From Marinomonas sp. KMM3893 (GTDB lineage Bacteria > Pseudomonadota > Gammaproteobacteria > Pseudomonadales > Marinomonadaceae), in the NCBI RefSeq assembly GCF_004352855.1, contig NZ_SJSC01000002.1, forward strand, positions 186,001 through 250,000: a stretch of DNA of 64,000 nucleotides, given 5' to 3'. The translations under genes were made by a program, and so were the position numbers. Positions within the stretch are counted from its first letter, which is position 1, and each line of letters starts with the position of its first letter. The notes under the pieces were generated by a model. It was not told the origin of the DNA. It saw only the letters and a program-made list of their open reading frames with translations, and made no database searches. Below are positions 46,652 to 55,864 of this stretch, piece after piece.

Positions 46652-48151
46652 ATGAAAACAATACAATTGAACCAAGGCAACCTACAACATTTGCCTGAAT
46701 CGTTTGCGTTACCTACCTACGACCGTAGCAAGGTAAAAGCGGGAATCGTGCATATTGGTATCGGTGGTTTCCACCGCTCGCATGAAGCCTTTTACACAGA
46801 TGAATTATTAGCATCAACTGGCTCAACTGAATGGGGCATTTGCGGTGTTGGCTTGCGCGAAGCCGACCGTAAAATTGGCGATATTCTTAAGCAGCAAGAC
46901 TATCTTTACACGCTGATCGTGAAGCACCCAGACGGCAAAGTAGAGAATCGTGTTATTGGTTCGATTGTGGATTTCATGCTGGGCTGTGATGATGCGGTCG
47001 CGGTAACAGATAAAATGGCCAGCGCAGAGACCAAAATTGTCTCTTTGACCATTACCGAAGGGGGTTATAACTTTAACCCAGCGACCAATGAGTTCGATTT
47101 TAGCAACCCAGATGTGCAGCACGATTTAGCCAACCCACAAAACCCTAAAATGGTGTTTGGCTTTCTGACTGAAGCCTTGAGAAAGCGCTGTGAAGCGGGC
47201 TTGCCTGCCTTCACTATTCAGTCTTGTGACAACATCCAGCACAACGGCAACATGACTCGTAAAATGCTATTGGCCTTTGCTGAACAGCAAGATGCTGAGT
47301 TAGCCGCTTGGATTGCAGAAGAAGTACGCTTCCCAAATGCGATGGTAGACCGTATCACGCCAGTGACAACGCCTGCCGATATTGCCAACCTACAAGCATC
47401 CGGTGTGGACGACGCCTGGCCTGTCGTCTGTGAGCCGTTCTCACAGTGGGTAATCGAAGACACTTTCTCTAATGGTCGCCCTGCATGGGAAAACGTCGGC
47501 GCTCAGTTTGTGCCAGATGTAACGCCTTACGAAACCATGAAGATTCGCCTGCTTAACGCTGGTCATTCTGTCTTGGGCTTGTTGGGCTCTATCCACGGTC
47601 ATCAAACGATTGATGGTTGTGTGGCAGATCCATTGTTTGCGACTTACCTACGCCGTTTTATGGACGTAGAAGCGACGCCAGTATTAGCACCGGTTGAAGG
47701 CATTAATCTGGAAGATTACAAAAGTTCTTTGATTGAGCGTTTCGGTAACCCGAACGTGAAAGACAACTTGGCGCGTATCTGTCTAGAAAGCTCTTCTAAA
47801 CTGCCTAAATTCTTGATCCCTACGATCACAGAAAACATGGCGAAAGGTGGCAGCATTCAATTCGCTGCGCTTGTGATCGCCGCGTGGTGTTACTACTCAG
47901 ACAAAGGCGTTAACAAAGAAGGCGTTGCGCTGGACATTGTTGATGACATGAAAGCTGAGTTACACACTGCAGCAGCAGGCTCTCAGGACGATAAATTGTC
48001 CTTCCTTAAGCTGACCGCTGTGTTTGGTGATCTTGCTCAAAATGCCGTCTTTACGGATGTCTATGTGGCCATGTTAGACGCGCTTTACGCGAACCCTAAT
48101 ATTGCTGAGCAAATGCAAAACATGCTTGAAAAAGAAGCTCTAGTCGCTTAA
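46652..48151 (+). CDS. mannitol dehydrogenase-family oxidoreductase
   Basis: Long-chain polyol dehydrogenase of 499 residues. The N-terminal GIVHIGIGGFHRSHEAFYTDELL is the nucleotide and substrate region, VRFPNAMVDRITP near residue 228 is the family signature, and KIRLLNAGHS near 297 holds the catalytic Lys-x4-Asn-x2-His. Likely oxidises D-mannitol to fructose with NAD, or another hexitol or hexonate. Cotranscribed with the NCS1 permease (21-bp gap). A terminator follows. Confidence 0.88.
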   Translation: MKTIQLNQGNLQHLPESFALPTYDRSKVKAGIVHIGIGGFHRSHEAFYTDELLASTGSTEWGICGVGLREADRKIGDILKQQDYLYTLIVKHPDGKVENRVIGSIVDFMLGCDDAVAVTDKMASAETKIVSLTITEGGYNFNPATNEFDFSNPDVQHDLANPQNPKMVFGFLTEALRKRCEAGLPAFTIQSCDNIQHNGNMTRKMLLAFAEQQDAELAAWIAEEVRFPNAMVDRITPVTTPADIANLQASGVDDAWPVVCEPFSQWVIEDTFSNGRPAWENVGAQFVPDVTPYETMKIRLLNAGHSVLGLLGSIHGHQTIDGCVADPLFATYLRRFMDVEATPVLAPVEGINLEDYKSSLIERFGNPNVKDNLARICLESSSKLPKFLIPTITENMAKGGSIQFAALVIAAWCYYSDKGVNKEGVALDIVDDMKAELHTAAAGSQDDKLSFLKLTAVFGDLAQNAVFTDVYVAMLDALYANPNIAEQMQNMLEKEALVA

Positions 48152-48185
48152 TAGCGCCATTCTTAGCGGGTGAATAACCTGCGAT

Positions 48186-48223
48186 AAAACCGATCTCCGG
48201 CTTAGCCAGAGATCGGTTTTTTT
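48186..48223 (+). terminator. terminator of the permease-dehydrogenase operon
   Basis: 12-bp stem (AAAACCGATCTC / GAGATCGGTTTT) with an 11-base loop, followed by three further Ts. Confidence 0.88.
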
Positions 48224-48401
48224 GTTCTATTTGTTCATAAATATCAATGGATTAGGGTTTTTCTTCGATGAATTTAAAACAACGAGAAAAGTGGTGTAAA
48301 CGGGAGCGCTAATAAATTTTTTCGTGAAGGTGAAAAACCACAGTGAAAATAAGGGTATAATGCGCGAAATTTTACAGCCAACGTCCGAGGTAGTGACAAC
48401 A

Positions 48402-48743
48402 ATGAGTCTTCCTAATTGCCCTAAATGTAACTCAACTTATGTGTACGAAGATCAAGCTATGCTGATCTGCCCTGAGTGTGCGCACGAGTGGAACCCGAAC
48501 GAAGTGGAAGTAGACGAAGATGCATTGATCATCAAAGACATGAGTGGCAAATTGTTGCAAGAAGGCGACAAGGTGACCTTGGCGAAAGACCTAAAAGTAA
48601 AAGGTTCTTCACAAGTTCTTAAAATCGGCACCAAAGCGACCATCAAACGTCTAGTAGACGGCGACCACGACATCGACTGTAAAGTAGATGGCGCAGGCGA
48701 CATGATGCTGAAATCTCAATTCGTCAAAAAAGTCTCAGCTTAA
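48402..48743 (+). CDS. yjdM: YjdM/PhnA zinc-ribbon protein
   Basis: Small cytosolic protein of 113 residues. The N-terminal zinc ribbon has CPKC and CPEC at about residues 6-9 and 24-27, followed by the PhnA domain ([30 protein letters not shown]). The family was once linked to phosphonate use, but its function is unclear and there are no other phosphonate genes here. ATG 48402 directly starts the zinc ribbon; the longer frame from 48324 has no support. Confidence 0.9.
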   Translation: MSLPNCPKCNSTYVYEDQAMLICPECAHEWNPNEVEVDEDALIIKDMSGKLLQEGDKVTLAKDLKVKGSSQVLKIGTKATIKRLVDGDHDIDCKVDGAGDMMLKSQFVKKVSA

Positions 48744-48776
48744 ATTCGTACATCTGACTTGCTCAGATAACGAACC

Positions 48777-48825
48777 AAAAAAAGGGCGTTTGCCGCTGAC
48801 CTCATCAGCGCAAATGCTCTTTTTT
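48777..48825 (+). terminator. terminator of yjdM
   Basis: A long imperfect hairpin (an A run, then GGGCGTTTGCCGCTGA pairing with TCAGCGCAAATGCTC) ends in a run of Ts 33 bp after yjdM. The remaining 380 bp up to the relic at 49210 is AT-rich with no supported gene. Confidence 0.75.
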
Positions 48826-49209
48826 CTGCCCGCAGACAGCTCGAACGGTCCCTTCCTTTTCTTCAAGAGAAAAACTAGGATGGGGTTGTTGGTTTGGTCT
48901 GATGGATTCCATTCTAATGCTTTGTTTTCCCGACTTTTATTCCGCTCTGCTGAGCGTGTAACTTTTTTCAATTGATGCAAAACTTTACTTTAAAAGAAAA
49001 GCAAAAAATCTCTTTAAGACCTTTAGCGTATGATTTGCGTGGCATATTAAAACGCCTGTACGTCGATCATTTAAGGAAGGTGTTTAGAAGCTTAATTAGC
49101 TTGGAAGTAAAGCGTCAAACATTGCCTCGGAAACCTCATCAAGTCGCGCAACTTCGTTGCATCGAATGGCTTTAATATCTCATTGATTCGTAAGGCATTA
49201 CGACAAAAT

Positions 49210-49228
49210 GGATCTGACCCCTTTTAGG
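49210..49228 (+). repeat. solo copy of REP-like end
   Basis: GGATCTGACCCCTTTTAGG is identical over 19 bp to the right end of the hairpin at 52565-52641, the only other copy found in the window. It is unpaired here. Confidence 0.7.
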
Positions 49229-49244
49229 CTTTTTCTCACGATGA

Positions 49245-49343
49245 ACCTTGCCTCAAGAACGACATACCCATGTAGCGTTTGATGTCACCCAACACATTAT
49301 CCCCAGCACATTTGAATACGCGCTTTTTAACTATCTGCGATAG
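49245..49343 (+). pseudogene. probable transposase N-terminus relic
   Basis: A short reading frame without an in-frame start encodes ...[24 protein letters not shown] and then stops at TAG 49341. From memory it resembles the beginning of IS1182-like transposases (the pattern I-x-P-G/S-T-F-E-Y-A-L). It overlaps the end of the VF530-type gene on the other strand and lies next to the solo REP-like end. Similarity is recalled, not searched. Confidence 0.35.
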
Positions 49344-49729
49344 TTTTTCGTTTTGCCGTACTCCGCTGCTTTTTGTGCCTGTTTTTCTCGCATGCGTTCA
49401 GCGTCTTCTAGGCTCAATTCAGCGGGTTCGCGAGGAGTCTGGCCTTCAGGGATAACTCGGTATCTAGGAGAGATGGCAAACTGCTCAGATGACACACGAG
49501 GCAGGTTTTTAAACTGATACAGGTAGAAGTTTTCAACTTTCTCTCGCGCCCAGTCGCTCTTCTTGAGAAATTTCACACTGGATTCGATACTCGGGTTCGT
49601 TTTGAAGCAATTGATGTTCAGGTAGGCGTAGAGAAGATCAAAGCCATAATGATCGACTATTTGAGTCAACAAGTCTTGTAAACCCAGACCGTGTAGTGGG
49701 TTGCTTTCGTAATTTATCTCATCATTCAT
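49331..49729 (-). CDS. VF530-family DNA-binding protein
   Basis: Protein of 132 residues whose first 75 residues ([59 protein letters not shown]) match the VF530 family known from a Vibrio fischeri structure. The remaining 55 residues are a charged extension with a Glu/Arg-rich helix. The biological role of the family is not established. The 3' end runs into the transposase relic on the opposite strand, so the C-terminus may have been altered by insertion or decay. Confidence 0.75.
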   Translation of the reverse strand: MNDEINYESNPLHGLGLQDLLTQIVDHYGFDLLYAYLNINCFKTNPSIESSVKFLKKSDWAREKVENFYLYQFKNLPRVSSEQFAISPRYRVIPEGQTPREPAELSLEDAERMREKQAQKAAEYGKTKNYRR

Positions 49730-50052
49730 AGTCGCGTCCGGAAAAAGTATAAAAATCTAATGGGGGTTATTATGGCAGGAAGCACCCAAAACAGGCATCT
49801 ATATAAGCTGATAAAGACAATATTTTCGTTTTTTGGGTGTTACACAGTTGGCTCCAATATCCCTACCTCTGCCGTTCGCTTCTTTTCTGTGACTGTCTCT
49901 TAATACGATGATGTCTTGATCACTATTCACTTATTATCTGTCTACAAGCGACATAAATCCGTATCGAAAATACATTTGAGCTGTAATTAAATTGGCGTTT
50001 AATAAAAAACTGTGTCATCTTCTCGCCACACATGTAACGGAGAAAGGATTTC
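49730..50052. other. 323-bp divergent intergenic region
   Basis: AT-rich gap between the VF530-type gene and the acid phosphatase. A 9-bp inverted repeat (CACCCAAAA at 49783 and TTTTGGGTG at 49831) with a 39-bp loop is present. A 43-codon frame from 49772 has no support beyond a G-rich upstream run. No clear promoter identified. Confidence 0.4.
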
Positions 50053-50811
50053 ATGAAAAAAGTAACAGCCTCTTTATTACTCGCTTTACCATTGATGAGC
50101 TCGGTAACCTTAGCCGCGCCTGATGATGGCTTCTGTCAGCCAAAAGAATACCAAATGGCGCTGCGTTACCAGCAACAGTCGGCTGAAGTAATGGCGTTGC
50201 AATTGCAAGCGTATCAGTTTGCGACACAGCGTATCGTTCAGATTCTTGCTAATCACCAATCTGATAAAAAACCTGCTGTGGTATTGGACCTTGATGAAAC
50301 GGTAATAGATAACAGCCCATTATTGGTTCGTGATGTAAGTAATTGCCACGATTACACCTCGTGGGATACATGGAGTGATTGGGAGAAAAAAGGGCACCCA
50401 ACTTTGATTCCTGGTGCGAAAGATTTTGTCGATTTTGTTGATCAGCGTGGCGTTAAAATCTTTTATATTTCCGACCGTTTCCAAGAGAATAAAGCGGCAA
50501 CCCTTAAGACACTGAAGCAGTTAGATTTACCACAAGTCAGTGCGGATAACGTTTTGCTTTACACAGAAGCAAAAGAAGCGCGCCGTGAATCGGTTCGTCA
50601 ACAAAACTACGATATTGTGATGTTGGTGGGCGACAGTTTGGCGGATTTTGCGTCTGAGTTTAAAAACAAAAAATCCACCGATTACCAGCGCGATCTTGTT
50701 AAACAGCAAGCGCCGCATTTTGGTAATGACTGGATTGTGTTGCCAAACGCATCGTATGGCTCTTGGTCTAAAGCCAAGCTAAAAACATGGAATGAAAAAG
50801 CGTCTAAATAA
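50053..50811 (+). CDS. secreted class C acid phosphatase (5'-nucleotidase e(P4) family)
   Basis: HAD-type phosphatase of 252 residues. A signal peptide (MKKVTASLLLALPLMSSVTLA) directs it to the periplasm; there is no lipobox Cys at the expected place, so unlike e(P4) it is probably soluble. Motif I VLDLDETVIDN near residue 76 and motif IV GDSLADF near 197 are intact; KIFYISDR gives motif II. It would release phosphate from nucleotides such as NMN or AMP. Preceded by GGAGAAAGG. Single gene ahead of a bidirectional terminator. Confidence 0.85.
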   Translation: MKKVTASLLLALPLMSSVTLAAPDDGFCQPKEYQMALRYQQQSAEVMALQLQAYQFATQRIVQILANHQSDKKPAVVLDLDETVIDNSPLLVRDVSNCHDYTSWDTWSDWEKKGHPTLIPGAKDFVDFVDQRGVKIFYISDRFQENKAATLKTLKQLDLPQVSADNVLLYTEAKEARRESVRQQNYDIVMLVGDSLADFASEFKNKKSTDYQRDLVKQQAPHFGNDWIVLPNASYGSWSKAKLKTWNEKASK

Positions 50812-50849
50812 CGCCGCGTCATATCTTGGTATTGCTGCTAAGGTGACAC

Positions 50850-50886
50850 AAAAAAGCCGATCTTGTTTTCACAAGATCGGCTTTTT
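50850..50886. terminator. bidirectional terminator
   Basis: A stem of about 15 bp (AAAAGCCGATCTTGT and mirror) with a short TTTC loop and flanking A and T runs lies between the phosphatase and ahpF genes. Confidence 0.9.
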
Positions 50887-50902
50887 ATGGGCTGGGGTTT
50901 GA

Positions 50903-52450
50903 TTAGTTACGAATCAAGTAATCAAACGCGCCAAGCGCTGCGGTTGCACCGCCACCCATTGAGATGATGATTTGCTTGTACGGTGTCGTTGTTACGTCAC
51001 CGGCAGCAAACACACCAGGGATGGACGTTTGACCGTGCTGATCGATGATGATCTCGCCGCGGTTGCTTAGCTCTAGCGTGTCTTTTAAGAACTCGCTGTT
51101 TGGTACTAGACCAATTTGAACGAAGATGCCCGCTACTTCGACAAGGTGTGACTCATCGGTGGTACGGTCTGTGTATTTCAGGCCGATAACGCGTTGTCCG
51201 TCGCCAAGTACTTCAGTGGTCATGGCATTTTTAATGATGGTGACGTTCGGTAATGAGTTGGCTTTTTTCACCAAAACATCGTCGGCACGAAGCGTGTCGC
51301 CAAACTCAAGAACAGTAACGTGTTCGACTAAGCCTGCAAGGTCAATCGCTGCTTCAATACCTGAGTTACCACCACCGATAACCGCTGTTTTCTTACCTTT
51401 GAACAATGGGCCGTCACAGTGTGGGCAGTAGGCGACGCCTTTACCACGGTACTCTTGTTCGCCCGGTACGTTCATTTCTCTCCAGCGTGCGCCGGTTGCC
51501 AAGATAAGGGTTTTACTTTTTAGCAATGCGCCGTTTTCGAGTTCGATTTCAACGAATTCTTTTTTCTCTAGACGAACCGCTTTTTGCGTTTTCATCAGGT
51601 CAACATCGTAATCAAGAACGTGTTGCTCAAGGCCTGCGACCAATTTAGGGCCGTCTGTGGCTTTTACAGAGATGAAGTTCTCAATCGCCATGGTGTCAGC
51701 AACTTGGCCACCAAAACGCTCTGCAACAACACCAGTACGTATGCCTTTACGTGCTGCGTAGATCGCTGCGGCTGCGCCTGCAGGACCACCACCAACAACA
51801 AGTACGTCGTATGGGTCTTTTTCAGATAACGCTGCCGCTTGTTTTTTCGCTGCGCCGGTGTCTACTTTGTTTAGAATCTCGTCCAATGTCATACGACCTT
51901 GTTCGAATAATTCACCGTTTAGGTAAACGGATGGTACAGCCATGATTTCGCGTTTTTCCACTTCGTCTTGGAATAACGCACCGTCGATCATGGTTGCGGT
52001 AATATTTGGGTTTAGAACCGCCATTAAGTTAACGGCTTGCACAACGTCTGGACAGTTGTGGCAAGAGAGGGAGATGTACACCTCAAAGTTCAATTCTGTG
52101 TCCAAGGACTTAATTTGTTCTAGGGTCGCTGGCGCCGCTTTAGATGGGTGGCCGCCGGCTTGCAATAGAGCCAATACCAATGAGGTAAATTCGTGGCCCA
52201 TTGGGATACCTGCAAAACGCACGCGAGGTGCTTGCCCTTGAGGTGCAATCGCCATTTGAGGCGCACGACCTGTTGGGTTTTCGTCTACAGATAAAGTAAT
52301 TTTGTCGCTTTTAAGCGCCGTGATTTCACGTGCTAAGCCTAGTAGTTCTTCTGCTTTTTCAGTTCCATTCGTAGACACAGTAATTTCAATCGGATTAACG
52401 ATATTTTGTAGGTATGTGCCCAACTGTTGTTTGATGTTTGCTTCTAACAT
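50903..52450 (-). CDS. ahpF: alkyl hydroperoxide reductase subunit F
   Basis: FAD-dependent disulfide reductase of 515 residues that recharges AhpC with NADH. The N-terminal thioredoxin-like double fold carries CHNC near residue 129; FAD-binding [17 protein letters not shown] follows near 216; the active dithiol CPHC lies near 340 and NAD-binding [14 protein letters not shown] near 357. It is downstream of ahpC with a 210-bp gap holding a REP-like hairpin, which should reduce ahpF relative to ahpC transcript. Confidence 0.96.
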   Translation of the reverse strand: MLEANIKQQLGTYLQNIVNPIEITVSTNGTEKAEELLGLAREITALKSDKITLSVDENPTGRAPQMAIAPQGQAPRVRFAGIPMGHEFTSLVLALLQAGGHPSKAAPATLEQIKSLDTELNFEVYISLSCHNCPDVVQAVNLMAVLNPNITATMIDGALFQDEVEKREIMAVPSVYLNGELFEQGRMTLDEILNKVDTGAAKKQAAALSEKDPYDVLVVGGGPAGAAAAIYAARKGIRTGVVAERFGGQVADTMAIENFISVKATDGPKLVAGLEQHVLDYDVDLMKTQKAVRLEKKEFVEIELENGALLKSKTLILATGARWREMNVPGEQEYRGKGVAYCPHCDGPLFKGKKTAVIGGGNSGIEAAIDLAGLVEHVTVLEFGDTLRADDVLVKKANSLPNVTIIKNAMTTEVLGDGQRVIGLKYTDRTTDESHLVEVAGIFVQIGLVPNSEFLKDTLELSNRGEIIIDQHGQTSIPGVFAAGDVTTTPYKQIIISMGGGATAALGAFDYLIRN

Positions 52451-52564
52451 AATGTTTAACCCGTTAAGACTGAGGGATTACTGTAAATTTCGGGTGCAAG
52501 AATCCATACCAAGCCAATAAACGACTTGAAATCTGCATTCCGAAAATAATGTATATAAAAGAAT

Positions 52565-52641
52565 AAAAGGGGTCAGATCCCTTAAGGAGATCTGGTGTAT
52601 ATAGATCCCTTAAGGTTCGTTTAAGGGATCTGACCCCTTTT
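52565..52641 (-). repeat. REP-like hairpin between ahpC and ahpF
   Basis: A perfect 21-bp inverted repeat (left arm 52565-52585, right arm 52621-52641; core GGGGTCAGATCCCTTAA) with a 35-base loop. The loop holds a third copy of GATCCCTTAAGG. The form is that of a palindromic REP/BIME element. It lies 19 bp after the ahpC stop in the same transcription unit, so it may act as a stabiliser of the ahpC message or a partial terminator. Confidence 0.8.
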
Positions 52642-52660
52642 AGGGTCTGACTAGCAAGTC

Positions 52661-53218
52661 TTAGATTTTGCCAACTAGGTCTAGAGAAGGAGCAAGAGTT
52701 GCTTCGCCTTCTTTCCATTTAGCTGGGCAAACTTCACCTGGGTGAGCGGCAACGTATTGTGCTGCTTTCACTTTGCGAAGTAGGTCTTCAGCGTCACGGC
52801 CGATACCTTCAGCAGTGATTTCCATTGCTTGGATAGTACCTTCTGGATCAACCAAGAAAGTCGCACGGTCTGCAAGGCCTTCGCCTTCACGCATTACGCC
52901 GAAGTTGTTTGTGATCTTGCCAGACTGGTCGCCTACCATGTAGTAGTTGATTTTGCCGATTGTTTCAGAGCTGTCGTGCCACGCTTTGTGAGTGAAGTGA
53001 GTGTCTGTAGAGACAGAGAATACTTCTACGCCGCGAGCTTGAAGCTCTTCGTAATGGTCAGCAACGTCGCCTAGCTCTGTAGGACAAACGAATGTGAAAT
53101 CAGCTGGGTAGAAAAAGAAGATAGACCATTTGCCTAGTACGTCTTTTTCAGAAATTTCTACGAACTCGCCAGATTTAAAAGCTGAGGCGTTAAATGGTTT
53201 GATTTGTGTATTGATCAT
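52661..53218 (-). CDS. ahpC: alkyl hydroperoxide reductase subunit C (peroxiredoxin)
   Basis: Two-Cys peroxiredoxin of 185 residues that reduces H2O2 and organic hydroperoxides. The peroxidatic Cys45 is in [12 protein letters not shown]; the resolving Cys near 165 is in [20 protein letters not shown] and [11 protein letters not shown] are typical of AhpC. Followed by the REP-like hairpin and ahpF. The AT-rich upstream gap is expected to hold an OxyR-type promoter, but no convincing OxyR site was identified by eye. Confidence 0.97.
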   Translation of the reverse strand: MINTQIKPFNASAFKSGEFVEISEKDVLGKWSIFFFYPADFTFVCPTELGDVADHYEELQARGVEVFSVSTDTHFTHKAWHDSSETIGKINYYMVGDQSGKITNNFGVMREGEGLADRATFLVDPEGTIQAMEITAEGIGRDAEDLLRKVKAAQYVAAHPGEVCPAKWKEGEATLAPSLDLVGKI

Positions 53219-53422
53219 TATGTATCTCCTAAGTGATTTAGAGTAAGTGCGTTACCAACAGGAGCTATATTAGAAGATATTTAAAAATTATAAAAATTGT
53301 AATTTTATTAAATCATGATAAAGAAAAGCTATTGGTTGATTCAGCAGTGAAGACTGAGACGATGGCGCCCAAAAAAGACAGGAAGATAGGGTAAGAAATA
53401 GAGGGCAAAGCGGAGAAGAATA

Positions 53423-53463
53423 CAGGCCAACCAGCGCGTACTGAAAACGCGATGATTGGCCTG
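53423..53463 (-). terminator. hairpin after pxpC
   Basis: Arms CAGGCCAACCAGCGCGT and ACGCGATGATTGGCCTG pair with two mismatches around a 7-base loop, just after the pxpC stop. The U tract is poor, so efficiency is uncertain. The rest of the 249-bp gap to ahpC is AT-rich promoter DNA. Confidence 0.6.
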
Positions 53464-53467
53464 TGTG

Positions 53468-54391
53468 TTAGCGTAATTGGCTAAGTAACGACATTTTTCT
53501 CTGGCGCTCTTGTTCCGCCTGGCCGATAGAAAGACATTGAAAATGAATGCTATCCCCAGGTTTTTTCTGGGCTAAGAGGCCGCCGCCGATGGACGTAACA
53601 CAGCCCATTTTTGGATAACCGCCAATGGTTTGTCGGTCGCGCAGTAGTACAATCGGTTGTCCGTCATTGGGCATCTGGATTGAACCGTAGGCAATGCCTT
53701 CAGAAATAATGCCTTTTTTGTCGCCATTGATGGCCTCTCCTGAGAGGCGGTAACCCATGCGGTCGCTGGCGGCGGTTACCGAATACTCATTACGGAAGAG
53801 GCGCGCTCTATCAAGACCTGAGAGCGTGTTGAACTGGTAGCTCATCACCATAGGAATGTTTTGCTGCTCGTAATTGGGTATGGCAAGGCGCGGCGTAATG
53901 CGTTGCTGATGCTCAGTGGTAGAGAGAAAGGGAATGACATCGCCTTTTTGAATTTTCTCTCCTTTCCCTGTTAAGCCGCCTAACGCTTCACGCATCACGG
54001 TAGAAACACTGCCGAGCACAGGCGCAATTTGCAAACCGCCTTTAACGGCTAAATAGGCACGTAAACCAAGGTTAGGCTGATTGAATGTCAGCACGTCGCC
54101 TGTTTTAAGCGCGTAAGTTTGCCAAGGCAGAATGGCTTTGTTGTTCAGTGTTGCGGCAAGGTCTGCGCCTGTGATCGCGATGCTGGTTGGCGCTTGGGCT
54201 TCCAGCGTCAGCATACCAAAGGTGATTTCTAGCTGGGCGGCATTGGCGTGATTGTCGAGTAAGGCGTTGCCCCAGCGAAAGGCAAATTCATCCATTGGCC
54301 CACCCGTGGTGACGCCAAGATGTTGATAGCCATATCGGCCAAGGTCCTGCACCAGCGTCAATATGCCTGGTTTGATTACATTAAAAGCCAT
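53468..54391 (-). CDS. pxpC: 5-oxoprolinase subunit C (KipA-like, carboxyltransferase domain)
   Basis: Protein of 307 residues of the biotin-dependent carboxyltransferase family (AHS2). VIKPGILTLVQDLGRYGYQHLGVTTGGPMDEFAFRWGN opens the protein and is diagnostic. With PxpA and PxpB it hydrolyses 5-oxoproline to glutamate at the cost of ATP. Overlaps pxpB by 11 bp; last gene of the operon. Confidence 0.92.
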   Translation of the reverse strand: MAFNVIKPGILTLVQDLGRYGYQHLGVTTGGPMDEFAFRWGNALLDNHANAAQLEITFGMLTLEAQAPTSIAITGADLAATLNNKAILPWQTYALKTGDVLTFNQPNLGLRAYLAVKGGLQIAPVLGSVSTVMREALGGLTGKGEKIQKGDVIPFLSTTEHQQRITPRLAIPNYEQQNIPMVMSYQFNTLSGLDRARLFRNEYSVTAASDRMGYRLSGEAINGDKKGIISEGIAYGSIQMPNDGQPIVLLRDRQTIGGYPKMGCVTSIGGGLLAQKKPGDSIHFQCLSIGQAEQERQRKMSLLSQLR

Positions 54392-55106
54392 CTAGTTGAC
54401 CTCCTTGAGCAAGAAATTCCGCCCGTGAGATAGGCTCGAAACGCACGCTGTCTCCGACTTCAATGAGAGCAAGGCTGTCGCTTTGCCAATCCACTAAAGG
54501 CGTTGGTGTGCGGCCAAGTATCTGCCAGCCACCGGGGGACACACTTGGGTAGACGGCCGTTTGTTGTTCGGCAATGGCAACGCTGCCAATGGGCACTTTT
54601 AGGCGAGGCGTATTCTTTCTAGGGATATGCAGCGCTTTAGGGGTGTTCCCGAGGAAGGCGAAGCCAGGTGTAAAGCCAATCGCATAGGCTCGATAAGTGG
54701 TTTGCGAATGCAGTTGAATGACTTCTTCTACCGTCATGTCGCAATGCTTTGCCACTTCTTGTAAATCTGGACCGACTTCTTCTGCATAATACACTGGAAT
54801 GACGACTTCTCGACTGGCGCGGCTTGTCACCTCGGTCATGTCTAGGTTATCCAGCAGCGTTTGAATCTGTTGGCAAATGGCAAAGCGATCGTGATGCTCC
54901 ACATCGAAAGTCACCAATAAGCTGGTGTAGGACGGTATGGTATCAATGATGCCCGCGAGATCACGCAATTGACGGGTCACCAAGCCAATGGCATCGGCAA
55001 CCGTGTCATCAATGTGATCAGCAAAGCGCAGTAAACAGGCTTGCTCATTGACCATGTCCATCTTGATGTGACTCAATTCAAAAGGGATGTGATCTGAGTG
55101 GCTCAT
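54381..55106 (-). CDS. pxpB: 5-oxoprolinase subunit B (KipI-like)
   Basis: Protein of 241 residues, AHS1/allophanate hydrolase-like. RAYAIGFTPGFAFLGNTPKALHIPRKNTPR and YPSVSPGGWQILGRTP are typical. Works with PxpA and PxpC as one 5-oxoprolinase. Its start overlaps the end of pxpA by 4 bp (ATGA), showing coupling. Confidence 0.92.
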   Translation of the reverse strand: MSHSDHIPFELSHIKMDMVNEQACLLRFADHIDDTVADAIGLVTRQLRDLAGIIDTIPSYTSLLVTFDVEHHDRFAICQQIQTLLDNLDMTEVTSRASREVVIPVYYAEEVGPDLQEVAKHCDMTVEEVIQLHSQTTYRAYAIGFTPGFAFLGNTPKALHIPRKNTPRLKVPIGSVAIAEQQTAVYPSVSPGGWQILGRTPTPLVDWQSDSLALIEVGDSVRFEPISRAEFLAQGGQLDGF

Positions 55107-55843
55107 GAGGGCACTCCATCCACAACGGAGCGAATGCGTTTTACCGCTTCAACAGCGTGTGAGCCATCGCCATGAACGCAAATAGTATTGGCGTGGACAG
55201 CCAACGATTGCCCAGATTCTGTGGTCAGCGTGCCTTGTTGGCTAAGCTGTAATACTTGCTCTTCGATCAGCTCAAAAGTCTGATGGACGGCGTTGGCTTG
55301 TTTGCGCGGGGTAAGGCGACCTTGGTCGGAATACAGGCGATCAGAAAACGCTTCAAAATAGAGTGTAAGTTGGTACTTTTCAGCCAGTGCTTTTACCTGC
55401 TCCACTTCGGGAATCGCCATTACCATCAACGCCAAAGAAGGGTCCATTTCGCTGACCGCTTGCATTACGGTTTCGAGCTTGGTGAAGTCAGACATCATCT
55501 GGTTGTACATAGCACCGTGCGGTTTTACGTAATCAATGCGTGTGTTTTGACTCTCACAGATGCCTTTTAAGGCGCCTACTTGGTATTGGATAATCGCTTT
55601 CAGCTCAGCGGGCGCAATGTCCATATTTCGGCGTCCAAAACCAACCAAATCTGGGTAGCCTGGGTGCGCGCCAATGCTCACATTGTACTGTTTGGCCAAC
55701 GCCACGGTTTTGGCCATGGTAAGCGGGTCTGAGGCATGAAAACCACACGCAATATTGGCTTGATCCACATACGGCATGATTTGATCGTCTAGCCCCATTT
55801 TCCATGCGCCAAACGCTTCGCCCATATCACAATTTAATTTCAT
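55103..55843 (-). CDS. pxpA: 5-oxoprolinase subunit A (LamB/YcsF family)
   Basis: Protein of 246 residues that begins LNCDMGEAFGAWKMG, the family signature, followed by IACGFHASDP, GAHPGYPDLVGFGRR and YVKPHGAMYN. In the PxpABC complex it phosphorylates and opens 5-oxoproline. It lies 21 bp after the TRAP large permease gene, tying pyroglutamate hydrolysis to uptake in one operon. Confidence 0.93.
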   Translation of the reverse strand: MKLNCDMGEAFGAWKMGLDDQIMPYVDQANIACGFHASDPLTMAKTVALAKQYNVSIGAHPGYPDLVGFGRRNMDIAPAELKAIIQYQVGALKGICESQNTRIDYVKPHGAMYNQMMSDFTKLETVMQAVSEMDPSLALMVMAIPEVEQVKALAEKYQLTLYFEAFSDRLYSDQGRLTPRKQANAVHQTFELIEEQVLQLSQQGTLTTESGQSLAVHANTICVHGDGSHAVEAVKRIRSVVDGVPS

Positions 55844-55864
55844 CTTAGAATCCTTAAAGGGCGC

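Noticed and set aside
48972-49175. 67-codon open frame after yjdM
   Set aside because: No ribosome site, no recognisable family, and it lies in AT-rich spacer DNA near an IS relic.
49772-49903. 43-codon frame before the acid phosphatase
   Set aside because: Only a G-rich run upstream and no family resemblance; probably chance.
53240-53340. OxyR site before ahpC
   Set aside because: AT-rich sequence with partial ATAG-like elements, but spacing does not fit the four-element OxyR pattern.
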